Made by a program: the position numbers and the translations under genes. A DNA stretch of 64,000 nt from Sphaerisporangium sp040685555 (GTDB lineage Bacteria; Actinomycetota; Actinomycetes; Streptosporangiales; Streptosporangiaceae): contig NZ_JBFBIK010000012.1 of assembly GCF_040685555.1 (NCBI RefSeq), positions 32,101 through 96,100 on the forward strand, read 5' to 3'. Below the pieces are notes generated by a model. That model was not told the origin of the DNA. It searched no databases and was given only the letters and a program-made list of their open reading frames with translations. Numbering within the stretch: the first letter of the stretch is position 1; each line of letters starts with the position of its first letter. This document shows positions 19,986-29,471 of this stretch, in pieces.

Positions 19986-20546
19986 TCATGGGGAAGGCGT
20001 CTGGACGTTCACTCCGAGCTTCCGCTCCACGCACTGCTGCGCCTCACCCTGCGTGGGCAGGCTGAAGCACTCCTGGAAGTTGTTCACGAACCACACGAAA
20101 CCGATGATCGCCAGGAGCAGCGTGAGCACGCTGAGCACGATGCCGGCGATCGCGCGGCCCTTGTTGGAGTTCTTGACCACGGCGATGATGCCGACGATCA
20201 GGCCGGCGATCGCGGTGAGCACACCGATGCCGCAGATGAGCAGCAGGAACAGGCTGACGATGCCGAGAACCAGGGCCGCCGTGCCGAGCCCGCCCCCCCG
20301 GTGCCCTCCTGCGGGCCACCCGCCCGGCGGTGGCTGCCCGTACGGAGGCGGACCGCCGTAGGGCGGCGTCCCGTACGGAGGCTGCCCGCCCGGTGGCTCC
20401 CCGTACGGGGGCTGCCCGTATGGGGGCTGCCCGCCCGGCGGATATCCGCCCGGAGGCTCACCGTACGGAGGCTGGCTGGACGCGTGACGGCCGCGCGGGT
20501 CGTCACCCCACTGGTGAGGGTTGTTCGGATCGCCAGGTGTCGTCAC
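19986..20546 (-). CDS. DUF4190 membrane protein with Pro/Gly/Tyr-rich tail
   Basis: This 186-residue protein has a long N-terminal low-complexity region (about 25-80) built from PPYG and PPGG units, then a two-helix DUF4190 hairpin (88-122 and 132-155; GTAALVLGIVSLFLLLICG, KGRAIAGIVLSVLTLLLAII). The C-terminus carries two Cys (C160 and one further on) and is probably outside the membrane. The function of these actinobacterial proteins is unknown. GTG at 20546 chosen with AAAGAG upstream. It converges on the sterol-carrier gene, 5 bases apart. Confidence 0.85.
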   Translation of the reverse strand: MTTPGDPNNPHQWGDDPRGRHASSQPPYGEPPGGYPPGGQPPYGQPPYGEPPGGQPPYGTPPYGGPPPYGQPPPGGWPAGGHRGGGLGTAALVLGIVSLFLLLICGIGVLTAIAGLIVGIIAVVKNSNKGRAIAGIVLSVLTLLLAIIGFVWFVNNFQECFSLPTQGEAQQCVERKLGVNVQTPSP

Positions 20547-20747
20547 GGTCCGCTCTTTCGACCTGTATGGGCATGCCTGATGCCCCACTCTCCCCCGGAC
20601 CCCCCGGGGAAACCGAGCCGACACGGCAAAAATCTGGGGATCTTTTGCCCCATGACCGTCGGGGACGGCATCGGCCGGAGACGACACCTCTTACCCGATC
20701 GGACCCGGATTACCAGGCAGCGAGACGCCCAACTTAGACTGAAGCAC

Positions 20748-22184
20748 GTGCTAAAGGGCGACGGCAGGCTAGGCCATGACCTTGACCCCCGTGACCGAGC
20801 GCCGCAGGACGCCTGTGGCGTCTTCGGCGTTTGGGCACCAGGGGAGGACGTCTCCAAACTCACCTACTACGGGTTGTACGCGCTGCAGCATCGCGGGCAG
20901 GAGTCCGCGGGCATCGCGGTGAGCGAAGGCAGCAGAATCCTCGTCTACAAGGACATGGGCCTGGTGGCCCAGGTCTTCGACGAATCGGTTCTGGGCACGC
21001 TCCGTGGCCACCTGGCCATCGGGCACTGCCGGTACTCCACGACGGGCTCCAGCGTCTGGGAGAACGCCCAGCCGACCCTCAGCTCCACCGACGGGGGCGG
21101 CCTCGCTCTCGCCCACAACGGCAATCTGATCAACACTCCCGAGCTCGCCGAGCGGCTTCCGGCCGGCTCGATCAGGGCGACGACCGACACCGAGGTGCTG
21201 ACCTCCCTGCTCGCGCAGGATCGCAGCAAGTCCATCGAGGACGCCGCCGCCGACCTGCTCCCGCAGGTCAAGGGCGCCTACTCCCTGGTCTTCATGGACG
21301 AGAAGACTCTGTACGCCGCCCGTGACCCGCAGGGCATCCGCCCGATGGTCCTCGGCCGCCTGGAGCGCGGCTGGGTGGTGGCCTCGGAGACGGCCGCGCT
21401 CGACATCGTCGGTGCCGCGTTCGTCCGCGAGATCGAGCCGGGCGAGCTGCTCACGATCGACGAGCGCGGCGTGCGCTCGCGGCGTTTCGCCCTGGCCGAG
21501 CCCAAGGGCTGCCTGTTCGAGTACGTCTACCTCGCCCGTCCCGACACCACCATCGCGGGACGCGGCGTCCAGGCCACGCGGGTCGAGGTGGGCCGCAGGC
21601 TGGCCCGCGAGCACCCGGTCGAGGCCGACCTGGTGATCCCGACTCCTGAGTCCGGCACGCCCGCGGCCATCGGGTACGCCGAGGAGAGCGGCATCCCCTA
21701 CGGCCAGGGCCTGGTCAAGAACTCCTACGTCGGCCGCACCTTCATCCAGCCGTCGCAGACGATCCGCCAGCTCGGCATCCGGCTCAAGCTGAACCCCCTG
21801 CGGGAGGTCATCGCGGGCAAGCGCCTGGTGGTGGTGGACGACTCGATCGTGCGGGGCAACACGCAGCGGGCGATCGTCAAGATGCTCCGCGAGGCCGGCG
21901 CCGTCGAGGTCCACGTGCGCATCTCCTCGCCGCCGGTGTCCTGGCCGTGCTTCTACGGCATCGACTTCGCCACCAAGGCCGAGCTGATCGCCGGGCACCG
22001 CACCGTGGACGAGATCTGCGACTCCATCGGCGCCGACTCCCTGGGATACATCTCCCTGGAGGGCCTGACCGAGTCGACCACGATCCCCGCCGAGCGGCTC
22101 TGCCGGGCCTGCTTCGACGGCAGCTACCCGATCCCGATCGACAGCGACAACGTCGGCAAGTTCGTCCTGGAGGCCAAGGCGTGA
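20748..22184 (+). CDS. purF: Amidophosphoribosyltransferase PurF
   Basis: This 478-residue enzyme makes phosphoribosylamine from PRPP and glutamine, the committed step of purine synthesis. A 22-residue propeptide precedes Cys23 (QDACGVFGVW), the glutaminase nucleophile after processing. The PRPP loop is VVVDDSIVRGNTQ. The cysteines of a Bacillus-type 4Fe-4S cluster are present: CLFEYVY, SWPCFYGID and LCRACFDG. GTG at 20748 gives the conserved start VLKGDGRLGHDL; the long open frame upstream is not protein-like. purM follows after 52 bases. Confidence 0.96.
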   Translation: MLKGDGRLGHDLDPRDRAPQDACGVFGVWAPGEDVSKLTYYGLYALQHRGQESAGIAVSEGSRILVYKDMGLVAQVFDESVLGTLRGHLAIGHCRYSTTGSSVWENAQPTLSSTDGGGLALAHNGNLINTPELAERLPAGSIRATTDTEVLTSLLAQDRSKSIEDAAADLLPQVKGAYSLVFMDEKTLYAARDPQGIRPMVLGRLERGWVVASETAALDIVGAAFVREIEPGELLTIDERGVRSRRFALAEPKGCLFEYVYLARPDTTIAGRGVQATRVEVGRRLAREHPVEADLVIPTPESGTPAAIGYAEESGIPYGQGLVKNSYVGRTFIQPSQTIRQLGIRLKLNPLREVIAGKRLVVVDDSIVRGNTQRAIVKMLREAGAVEVHVRISSPPVSWPCFYGIDFATKAELIAGHRTVDEICDSIGADSLGYISLEGLTESTTIPAERLCRACFDGSYPIPIDSDNVGKFVLEAKA

Positions 22185-22236
22185 CCGGTCGCAGCGAGGT
22201 CGGCGCCCTGGCACAGGGGCCGACGAAGGAGGCTTC

Positions 22237-23265
22237 ATGACCAGCTACGCCGCGGCCGGCGTCGACATCGAGGCCGGCGACCGGGCGGTCGAGCTGATGA
22301 AGTCGCGGGTGGCGCGGTCGCGGCGTCCCGAGGTGGTCGACGACGCCAGCGGCTTCGCCGGGCTCTTCGACGTCTCGGCGCTGCTGCGCTTCAAGCGGCC
22401 CCTGCTGGCCACCTCGACCGACGGCGTGGGCACCAAGGTCATGCTGGCCCAGGCGCTGGGCAAGCACGACACGATCGGCATCGACCTGGTCGGCATGGTC
22501 GTCGACGACCTGGTGGTATGCGGGGCCGAGCCGCTGTTCATGACCGACTACATCGCCTGCGGCAAGGTGGTCCCCGAGCGCATCGCCGACATCGTGGGCG
22601 GGGTCGCCGAGGGATGCCGCCTGGCCGGATGCGCCCTCGTCGGCGGCGAGACCGCCGAGCACCCAGGAGCCATGGGGCCGGACGAGTACGACCTCGCCGG
22701 CGCGGGCACCGGGGTGGTCGAGGCCTCCAAGCTGCTCGGGCCCGAGCGGGTGCGCCCGGGTGACGTCGTCCTCGGGCTCGCCTCGTCCGGCGTCCATTCC
22801 AACGGCTACTCCCTGGTACGGCACGTCCTTCGCACGGCCGGCCTCTCGCTGGAGGCTTCGCTTCCGGAGCTGGGCCGCACCCTGGGCGAGGAACTGCTGG
22901 AGCCGACGCGCATCTACTCCCTCGCCTGCCTCGGCCTCACCAGGGCCGTTGAGATCCACGCCTTCGCGCACATCACGGGCGGCGGGCTCGCGGCCAACCT
23001 CGCCCGGTCGCTGCCCGGCTCCGTGGACGCGGTCCTCGACCGCTCGTCGTGGACGCCGCAGCCGATCTTCGAGGTCATCGCCGGGCACGGCGGGGTGGCG
23101 CAGGAGGAGATGGACCGCACGTTCAACCTCGGCGTCGGCATGTGCGCGATCGTGCCGGAGGAGGCCGTCGAGTCCGCTTTGAACACTCTGCGGGAGCACG
23201 ACCAGCACGCGTGGGTTCTCGGTGAGATCATCCCGGGCACGGGCGAGGCCCGCTTCCGGGCCTGA
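22237..23265 (+). CDS. purM: Phosphoribosylformylglycinamidine cyclo-ligase (AIR synthetase) PurM
   Basis: This 342-residue protein closes the imidazole ring (FGAM to AIR). It has STDGVGTKVMLA, GIDLVGMVVDDLVVCGAEPLF and GETAEHPGAM, all hallmarks of AIR synthetases, and the C-terminal VEIHAFAHITGGGL. ATG at 22237 follows GAAGGAGG. It forms an operon with purF. Confidence 0.97.
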   Translation: MTSYAAAGVDIEAGDRAVELMKSRVARSRRPEVVDDASGFAGLFDVSALLRFKRPLLATSTDGVGTKVMLAQALGKHDTIGIDLVGMVVDDLVVCGAEPLFMTDYIACGKVVPERIADIVGGVAEGCRLAGCALVGGETAEHPGAMGPDEYDLAGAGTGVVEASKLLGPERVRPGDVVLGLASSGVHSNGYSLVRHVLRTAGLSLEASLPELGRTLGEELLEPTRIYSLACLGLTRAVEIHAFAHITGGGLAANLARSLPGSVDAVLDRSSWTPQPIFEVIAGHGGVAQEEMDRTFNLGVGMCAIVPEEAVESALNTLREHDQHAWVLGEIIPGTGEARFRA

Positions 23266-23524
23266 CCGCACCGGATCAAGACGGGTACTCGACCCCGCCA
23301 TGATGGGCCAGAACGCACCGCGAAACAGCCACGAGATCAACCCGGGACCGCGACCTCCACGGACCCGGGCCGGGGACATGATCGGGCGGGCCGGAGACGG
23401 CCACAGTGCCTCGTACGGCCTCGGAAGACAGGCCGTGGAACCCCGGTGGCCACAACATGCGGAAAGCGGCTGTCGGCAGCAGTGGCGGCGCTGACAGCGG
23501 CGAAGAGCTCCAAGAACACGACGA

Positions 23525-23559
23525 AAGGCTCCCCGCCATGCAGCATGGCAAGGAGCCTT
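23525..23559 (+). terminator. Hairpin terminator after purM
   Basis: AAGGCTCC pairs with GGAGCCTT, and inside it GCCATG pairs with CATGGC around a CAG loop. It lies 260 bases past purM in the 366-base gap before DUF3073. No gene was seen in the rest of that gap. Confidence 0.65.
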
Positions 23560-23575
23560 CGAGCGCGCGAAGGAG

Positions 23576-23605
23576 GCACTCGGCGAGCCTTTGCTCACCG
23601 GGTGC
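23576..23605 (-). terminator. Hairpin downstream of the DUF3073 gene
   Basis: GCAC, CGG and GAGC pair with GCTC, CCG and GTGC around a CTTT loop, with two mismatches. It sits 27 bases past the DUF3073 stop on the minus strand and probably ends that transcript. Confidence 0.6.
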
Positions 23606-23631
23606 CCTACCTGCGTCAACCCGAAAATCGC

Positions 23632-23856
23632 CTACCGGCGACGGGACCCGTCGTCCTCGTCGTCGTCGTCGACATCCCCGGCGTAATCGGCGTACCGATC
23701 GGCCAGCTCATCGTCGACAACGTCATCATCGTTTTGGTTGGAGTCGTGATTGACTCCGAGCTCCTCGCGAAGACGGTCAAGATCGGTGCCGCCGCTGTTG
23801 TACTTGAGCTGGCGTGCAACCTTCACCTGCTTGGCCTTGGCTCGGCCGCGCCCCAT
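23632..23856 (-). CDS. DUF3073 protein
   Basis: This 74-residue acidic protein starts with the invariant MGRGRAKAKQVKVARQLKY and ends in an Asp-rich tail (DDDVVDDELADRYADY, then a run of Asp). DUF3073 is conserved across actinobacteria next to purM and of unknown function. The basic head and acidic tail suggest nucleic-acid or ribosome contact, which is conjecture. Confidence 0.93.
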   Translation of the reverse strand: MGRGRAKAKQVKVARQLKYNSGGTDLDRLREELGVNHDSNQNDDDVVDDELADRYADYAGDVDDDDEDDGSRRR

Positions 23857-24006
23857 CGGCTCGACCCCCTCATGCGGGGTCGTGCCCGACCCCTCGTCGC
23901 TAACGCACCACGCGCTGACGCCGCCTGACTTCCGGCGTCAGCTCTCGTTCGACTACAACCGTACCTGTTTTGCGCGCCGCTCGGTACGCCGTATGGGCGT
24001 CCGCGG

Positions 24007-25110
24007 TCAGCGGCCCAGCCAAATACCCCTAAGCCGTCCGACTTCCGACATTCTGCGCTCCGCCAGCCTATCGGCCGCCGCAGCCGGCGGGACCCCTTCC
24101 TCGTCAGCGATCGAAAAGATCTTCAACGTCGTGTCGAAGATCTGCGTCGCCTTTACCCTGGCGCGCTCCATGTTGAAGCCCTGGATCTCGTCCGCGACCT
24201 GGATGACGCCCCCGGAGTTCACGACGTAGTCCGGAGCGTAAAGGATTCCTCGCTCCGCGAGCTGCTTCTCCACGCCGGGATGGGCCAGTTGGTTGTTGGC
24301 CCCTCCGCACACGATTTTCGCCCGGAGTCCCGCGACCGTGTCGTCGTCGAGCGCACCGCCCAGCGCACACGGAGAGTAGACATCGATGTCCGCGGCCTTC
24401 ATCGCCGCGGCGTCCGCCACGACCTCGACCTCGGGGTGGGCCCGCCTGACCCGCTCGACCGCCTGCTCGCTCACGTCGCAGACGACGACCTCGGCGCCGT
24501 CCTCCAGCAGATGCTCCACCAGCCGGTGGCCGACCTTGCCGACGCCCTCGACGCCGACACGCCTGCCGCGCAGGGTCGAGGCGCCGTAGGTGTACGCGCC
24601 GACGGCCCGCATCCCCTGGAACACGCCGTAGGCCGTGAGGATCGAGGAGTCGCCCGCGCCGCCGTTGGGCACCGTGCGCCCGGTGACGAACTGCGACTCC
24701 CTCGCGACGATGTCCATGTCCTCGCTGTAGGTGCCCACATCACACGCGGTGAAGTAGCGCCCGCCGAGCGACTGGATGAAACGGCCGTAGGCGCGCAGCA
24801 GCGCCTCGCTCTTGTCCTTGGCCGGATCGCCGATGATCACGGCCTTGCCTCCGCCGAGGTCGAGCCCCGCCAGCGCGTTCTTGTACGCCATGGCGCGCGA
24901 GAGGTTGAGAACGTCCTCCAGCGCGGCCTGCTCGCTCTCGTACGGGTAGAACCGCGTGCCGCCGAGCCCGGGGCCGAGGGCGGTGTTGTAGATCGCGATG
25001 ATCGCGTGGAGGCCACTGCGGTCGTCCGAGCAGAAGACGACCTGCTCGTGTCTTGCCTGTCCGATCGATGGGCTCACGTCCTTGTGGGACAGCCCGAAGA
25101 CGTCGGTCAC
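24007..25110 (-). CDS. vdh: Valine/leucine dehydrogenase (Glu/Leu/Phe/Val family)
   Basis: This 367-residue enzyme deaminates branched-chain amino acids with NAD. It has the N-terminal catalytic stretch GPGLGGTRFYPYESEQ, the active-site Lys in LAGLDLGGGKAVI, the Rossmann motif VGVEGVGKVGHRLVEHL and CALGGALDD. In streptomycetes vdh lies two genes from bldC, as here. Its 2-oxoacid product could feed the E1/E2 complex encoded at 3.5-7.1 kb. Start ATG at 25110. Confidence 0.94.
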   Translation of the reverse strand: MTDVFGLSHKDVSPSIGQARHEQVVFCSDDRSGLHAIIAIYNTALGPGLGGTRFYPYESEQAALEDVLNLSRAMAYKNALAGLDLGGGKAVIIGDPAKDKSEALLRAYGRFIQSLGGRYFTACDVGTYSEDMDIVARESQFVTGRTVPNGGAGDSSILTAYGVFQGMRAVGAYTYGASTLRGRRVGVEGVGKVGHRLVEHLLEDGAEVVVCDVSEQAVERVRRAHPEVEVVADAAAMKAADIDVYSPCALGGALDDDTVAGLRAKIVCGGANNQLAHPGVEKQLAERGILYAPDYVVNSGGVIQVADEIQGFNMERARVKATQIFDTTLKIFSIADEEGVPPAAAADRLAERRMSEVGRLRGIWLGR

Positions 25111-25291
25111 GATGGTGACTCCCGGTCAATCTCGTCCGCCGCCTCGTCGCGACGGATCCCGGAACCACCCTATCTAGCCGCCCCACGCCTAACCATGATC
25201 GTCCAGATCGCGACACACCGGGCGTGCCGCGGGTCGCGCCACCGGCCCGCTCGCTCGCGTCGGCTCGCCGCTCCGTGGCACCATTCGAGAT

Positions 25292-26170
25292 GTGCTGCCC
25301 TACGCCGCCTATCTCCGTGTCTACGAGCCGTTGTCCGCGTTCACCGAGCGCGAGCGTGCCTTCTGGGCGACGTACGCCGACTCCAAGGACCGGCCACGCC
25401 GTGCGTTCGCCCTGGATGCCGAGCACGCCGAGGCCGTACGCCGGCTCCTGGGCGTGTCGGCCATGCCGGCTCCCGGCGGCGAGAGCGCCAACGCCTACCT
25501 GCGGCGTATCGAGGACACCCTGTATGTCTGCCCCTGGCAGAGCAGGCTCCGATCGTGGCTGGCCTTCGCCCGATTCCGCGGCGCCACGCCCATAAAGCTG
25601 GCCGACCGGTTCGTTCCCCGGGCCATCGCCGAGCAGACGGCCGACGACTTCGACCGGTTCAAGCAGAAGGGCAGCTCATCGGCCCTGCGCACGCACATCC
25701 GCACCAGCACCTGGCACATCCCGACTCCGTGGTTCGTGCCCTTCGACTCCGCGGAGCGCTGGCTCGTCCTAGGCCGCACGGAGGAGTCCACCACCGAGCC
25801 CACGGCCCCGACCACCACGGCCCCGGCGAGGAATCTGCTGTACGTGACCTCGATGGCACAGGCCAGGCGCAGGGTCGCGCGCGCCCTGGTGGTCATCCGC
25901 CGTCACGTCGGCGATGTGGGCACCCTGGCCGAGGTCGAGGAGGTGGGGCGCTGGCTGGAGGAGTTCCATCCGCACTCCCTTGTCGAGCTCGACTACGGCG
26001 GTCTCGTCCACCTGATGGACGACGCGACACTCCAGGCCGACCAGTCCGCCGCGGAGCTCGCCGCCGCCCTCACAGGGTTGGACACGGGTCAAGAAGAACT
26101 GGCCTTCGCCATGTATCAGCGAGTGATCGTGCGCTGGAAGTCAATACAAGCCCTCGAATCGGCGAACTGA
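25292..26170 (+). CDS. Conserved actinobacterial protein of unknown function (between vdh and bldC)
   Basis: This 292-residue protein shows no motif I can name. It has no signal or membrane helix. It is rich in charged and aromatic residues (WQSRLRSWLAFARFRG; IPTPWFVPFDSAERWLV) with a Thr/Pro insert near 170 and a helical C-terminus. Its place between valine dehydrogenase and bldC is kept in streptomycetes. GTG at 25292. Confidence 0.8.
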   Translation: MLPYAAYLRVYEPLSAFTERERAFWATYADSKDRPRRAFALDAEHAEAVRRLLGVSAMPAPGGESANAYLRRIEDTLYVCPWQSRLRSWLAFARFRGATPIKLADRFVPRAIAEQTADDFDRFKQKGSSSALRTHIRTSTWHIPTPWFVPFDSAERWLVLGRTEESTTEPTAPTTTAPARNLLYVTSMAQARRRVARALVVIRRHVGDVGTLAEVEEVGRWLEEFHPHSLVELDYGGLVHLMDDATLQADQSAAELAAALTGLDTGQEELAFAMYQRVIVRWKSIQALESAN

Positions 26171-26360
26171 ACCGCAAATCCTCGACGTGACCTGCAAAAG
26201 TAGGTAACGGGAGTCACCAGCTCGCTTCTGCGAACTGAGTAGTTTGCCGTTTTCACTGCGATACCACGAAACGTGTCGCTAGAATCACCGAGCGTGACAT
26301 CAACCCGTGGACAAGGCGTTGTACTTAGAGGGCTCGCCAATCGCTCTACGTGGCTGTATG

Positions 26361-26375
26361 GTCACATCGGGTGAT
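26361..26375 (+). promoter_or_regulatory. BldD-box-like inverted repeat upstream of bldC
   Basis: GTCAC-N5-GTGAT matches the outer positions of the BldD consensus (nTnACnC(A/T)GnGTnAn), but the central C(A/T) is replaced by TC. It lies 116 bases before bldC, a gene I recall as a BldD target in streptomycetes. The 320-base gap it sits in contains no gene; a TAGAAT at 26280 could be a -10 element. Confidence 0.4.
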
Positions 26376-26490
26376 ACCGCATATGGTCCAGAAAAATCCG
26401 TATGAATGGATCATTGTGGGACATCCGTGACAAGCGCCAACACAAGTCGCAGGATCGCTGTCGCCGGTCCACGGAGGAGAGGCCGCACAA

Positions 26491-26694
26491 ATGTCAGCTC
26501 GTACACCCGAGGCCGAGCCACTGCTCACCCCGGCGGAGGTCGCCACCATGTTCCGCGTCGACCCCAAGACCGTTACTCGGTGGGCGAAGGCGGGCAAGTT
26601 GACGTCCATCCGCACCCTTGGCGGTCACCGGCGTTACCGGGAGACCGAGGTCCGTGCGCTGCTCGCGGGTATCCCGCAGCAGCGGTCGGAGTGA
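26491..26694 (+). CDS. bldC: Developmental regulator BldC (MerR-like DNA-binding protein)
   Basis: This 67-residue protein is nearly a bare winged helix-turn-helix: LLTPAEVATMFRVDPKTVTRW, then KLTSIRTLGGHRRYRETEV, the highly conserved BldC sequence. In Streptomyces it binds head-to-tail to direct repeats and delays sporulation. ATG at 26491 follows GGAGGAGAGG. The isolated transcript and long upstream region fit a regulated developmental gene. Confidence 0.96.
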   Translation: MSARTPEAEPLLTPAEVATMFRVDPKTVTRWAKAGKLTSIRTLGGHRRYRETEVRALLAGIPQQRSE

Positions 26695-26931
26695 GGCGGG
26701 GACCATCACGGACCTAGGGGGGAGAACCGGCGCGCTCGCGTCACGTATGTGAGCGCGTCCAACCACACACCCATGACCACGTGAGGCGGACCCGGGCCAC
26801 CGGGGGCCATACAGCCCCTACTGCGCGCCCGAGCGACCGTGACCGAGGCCATGGGCCGGGTGTGGGAGGCGCCGCCCGCCCGGCGCCACCTCACCAGGCC
26901 CGTGCGGGTGCGTCCCGGTGGGTAACGGATC

Positions 26932-26958
26932 TAGGGCCTCCGCCGCACGGAAGCCCTA
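26932..26958 (+). terminator. Hairpin between bldC and the TetR gene
   Basis: TAGGGC and TCCG pair with CGGA and GCCCTA around CCGCA, with one unpaired base on each side. It lies in a 320-base stretch (26695-27014) that has no gene and could end transcripts from either side. Confidence 0.6.
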
Positions 26959-27014
26959 TCCACCGTTTCCTCGCCGACAGGGCTAGACCACGGTGACCCA
27001 GCAGTAAGAAGGCC

Positions 27015-27722
27015 TTAACCCAGCTCCCCTGGCCCGCGTCCGAGCTCCGGGAGCGACCCGCCGGCCAGACCGTCGTGCCGGGAGGCGACCCCCAGGAGGG
27101 CCACCATCTGGTCGACGAGCAGGCGTTCGAGAGTCGGACGTTCTATGTCGCGGCTCTCCAGCCAGTCGAGGCCCGCCGTCTCCACCGAGGCGATCCAGGA
27201 CCTGAGCGTCGTGCGCAACACCGGGGTCGGCTCGCTCACCTGCATCTGATTCATGATCATCTTGAAGAGACGCCGCCGCACGCCCTCGACGATCTCGCCC
27301 ACCTCGCCCGCGCGGTTCGCGGGACCTCCACGGAGCAGCGCCGCGAATCCCGCCGCGTGGTCCTCCACGAAGTCGAAGTAGCGCGTGAGCCCCGCGGCCA
27401 GTCCCTCGATCGCGGTGCCGCCGTTCACGGGGCGGAGCCTGTCTTGCAACTCCTCCGCCGCGCTACGCAACGCGGCGACGTAGAGCTCCTGCTTTCCCCC
27501 GAAATAGTGATAGACCAGCGCCCTTGAGGCCCCCGCCGCCGTAGCCACATCGTCTATGGACACATCTTCGGCATCGTGCTTGCTGAAAAGCTCCAGTGCC
27601 GCCGCCATCAGCTCTTCTCGGCGGCGGTCAACGCTCAGCCTTCTTCGTACCGGACGCACGTCCCCGGTGTCAGAGCTCTCCCGCTCACCTGGGGCCCTTG
27701 ATGTCGCACCCACAATGCGCAC
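27015..27722 (-). CDS. TetR-family transcriptional regulator
   Basis: The protein (235 residues from GTG at 27722) has a TetR DNA-binding domain: RREELMAAALELFSKHDAED, then VSIDDVATAAGASRALVYHYFGGKQEL. A helical ligand domain of about 150 residues follows and ends in a Gly/Pro tail. The start is uncertain: GTG at 27659 has a GGGG upstream and would remove 21 residues, and a GTG at 27779 would add 19. It is divergent from a LacI regulator. Target unknown. Confidence 0.85.
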   Translation of the reverse strand: MRIVGATSRAPGERESSDTGDVRPVRRRLSVDRRREELMAAALELFSKHDAEDVSIDDVATAAGASRALVYHYFGGKQELYVAALRSAAEELQDRLRPVNGGTAIEGLAAGLTRYFDFVEDHAAGFAALLRGGPANRAGEVGEIVEGVRRRLFKMIMNQMQVSEPTPVLRTTLRSWIASVETAGLDWLESRDIERPTLERLLVDQMVALLGVASRHDGLAGGSLPELGRGPGELG

Positions 27723-27853
27723 ACTATCGGAGGCGGTGCCCAATAAGCGCAGCCCCGATGACCATCTGCCGAGGCGCACAAGACACCCGTACCCTCAACG
27801 CGACTCGATCGTTTGGTCTGACAGGTGCACATCCACTCAGCGTGGGGAGAACC

Positions 27854-28957
27854 ATGTCAGGACCGTCCATGCAGACGACCGCTCGGTACCCTTCCGATCT
27901 CGGCGCGACCGAGGCCGGGCTCGGCGACGCCCACGGGCCGCGCCCCCGCCCGACGATCCGGAACGTTGCAGAACGGGCGGGCGTCTCCAAGTCGCTGGTC
28001 TCCCTGGTGCTGAGGGGGTCCCCGCACGTCAGCGAACACCGGCGTGAGGCGGTGTTACAGGCGGCCAGAGAGCTCGGCTACCGGCCGAACGCGGTCGCCC
28101 GCAGCCTCGTCGAAGGGCGCACCCACCTGGTCGGCGCCCTCGTCGCCGACCTGCACAACCCGTTCTACGCCGAATTCCTCGACGGGTTGCAGGAGAGCCT
28201 CCACGGTGACGGCCTCCGGCTGCTGATCGGAAGCGGCCGCTGGGACCCCGCCTTCGAGGAGGAGGCCGTCGAGGCCTTCCTGGAGCTCCGGGTGGACGGC
28301 CTGGTGCTGCTCGGGGTGGCCCCGTCCAGCGAGACCCTGGCCGAGGCGGCGGCGTACACGCCCACGGTCGTCGTGGGCGAGCGCGACGTCGAGCTCGACA
28401 GCGTGGACATCGTCGTGGACGACGACCAGCTCGGCGCCCGCCTCGCGGTCGACCACCTGGTGGAGCTCGGCCACCGGCGCATCGCGCACATCGAGGGCAC
28501 GCCGTCGTCGTCGGCGCGCTTCCGCTGCGAGGGGTACCTCGTCGCGATGCGCAGGCACGCGCTGGCCCCGCACATCATGGTCGAGCACGGCGACTTCACC
28601 GAGGAGGGCGGCCGTCGGGCGGCCCGGGCGCTGCTGGAGCGCGACCCGCGCCCCACCGCGATCTTCGCCGCCAACGACGTCGTCGCCCTCGGCGTGCTGG
28701 TCGCGGCGAGCGAGCTCGGGCTGCGCGTCCCGGAGGACCTCTCGGTCGTGGGGTACGACAACACCCACCTGGCCGCGGTGCACCACATCTCGCTGACCAC
28801 CCTGGACCAGCCGCGACGGGCGATGGGCAGGTCGGCCGCCGCCCTGCTGAGCGACCGGATCACCGACCCGGGCAAGTCGGCGAGGCTGCGCCAGGTCACG
28901 CCGCGCCTGGTGGTACGGCACAGCACCGGCCCGGCTCCAAGTGATCCCCAAGGGTAG
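27854..28957 (+). CDS. LacI-family transcriptional regulator
   Basis: This 367-residue protein starts with about 33 extra residues, then a LacI headpiece (PTIRNVAERAGVSKSLVSLV) and hinge, then a periplasmic-binding-like sugar domain (VGALVADLHNPFYAEFLDGL ... TAIFAANDVVALGVL ... VVGYDNTHLAAVHHISLTTL). It probably represses sugar-use genes; the GH20 hexosaminidase 1.4 kb downstream is a possible target. ATG at 27854 has GGGGAGA upstream. Confidence 0.93.
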   Translation: MSGPSMQTTARYPSDLGATEAGLGDAHGPRPRPTIRNVAERAGVSKSLVSLVLRGSPHVSEHRREAVLQAARELGYRPNAVARSLVEGRTHLVGALVADLHNPFYAEFLDGLQESLHGDGLRLLIGSGRWDPAFEEEAVEAFLELRVDGLVLLGVAPSSETLAEAAAYTPTVVVGERDVELDSVDIVVDDDQLGARLAVDHLVELGHRRIAHIEGTPSSSARFRCEGYLVAMRRHALAPHIMVEHGDFTEEGGRRAARALLERDPRPTAIFAANDVVALGVLVAASELGLRVPEDLSVVGYDNTHLAAVHHISLTTLDQPRRAMGRSAAALLSDRITDPGKSARLRQVTPRLVVRHSTGPAPSDPQG

Positions 28958-29129
28958 GTCAACATCCACGGGATCGGCGCCCTCCCCGTGTTGACTCAGA
29001 ACAGGCGCCGGCCCCCCGGCGTGCCGGACCGGTCCGAAAAGGGCTGGAACGCTCGCTTGTCGTGGGGGCAGCGGGTGGGCAGGCAGTGCCCGCCGGGCCA
29101 GGCGGCCGGCGTCTGACCGGGGGGTAGAC

Positions 29130-29378
29130 ATGCGTGATCCGGAACTGGTCTCGTGCGCCCAGCGCGCGGCGGCCGAGCTAGAGCGTGCGTGGGCGCACTG
29201 GCGGGCCACCCGGGGAAAGGACGACGAGGGCGCGACCGAGTCAGTCGCCAGCTACGTCGCCCACTCCATCGACCATCCGTGGGGCCGCCCTCGCGTCGTC
29301 CTCGGCCTGGACGCTGAGGACGCCAGGGAACTCGCGGCGCTGCTGCAGAAGCAGAATCTCGGCGAACCCGCCTGGTAG
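29130..29378 (+). CDS. Small acidic protein of unknown function
   Basis: This 82-residue protein is mostly helical (LVSCAQRAAAELERAWAHWR; LDAEDARELAALLQKQNLG). The ATG follows a GGGGGG run. It sits between the LacI regulator and the amidase on the same strand. No domain recognised. Confidence 0.7.
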   Translation: MRDPELVSCAQRAAAELERAWAHWRATRGKDDEGATESVASYVAHSIDHPWGRPRVVLGLDAEDARELAALLQKQNLGEPAW

Positions 29379-29471
29379 TCGTCGCCCGTCCCCGTTTCGC
29401 ATAGCGGCCGGTCCACCACGCGCATACGCGTAGGTTGGGTTGCGGACAGGTCGTCTTCGAAGGGGATCATC

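Noticed and set aside
20330..20470. Short repeats that look like a CRISPR or satellite
   Set aside because: They encode the PPYG/PPGG tail of the DUF4190 protein and follow its codon frame.
19797..20747. Long in-frame N-terminal extension of purF
   Set aside because: The extension overlaps two other genes, is low-complexity, and PurF needs its Cys close to the start.
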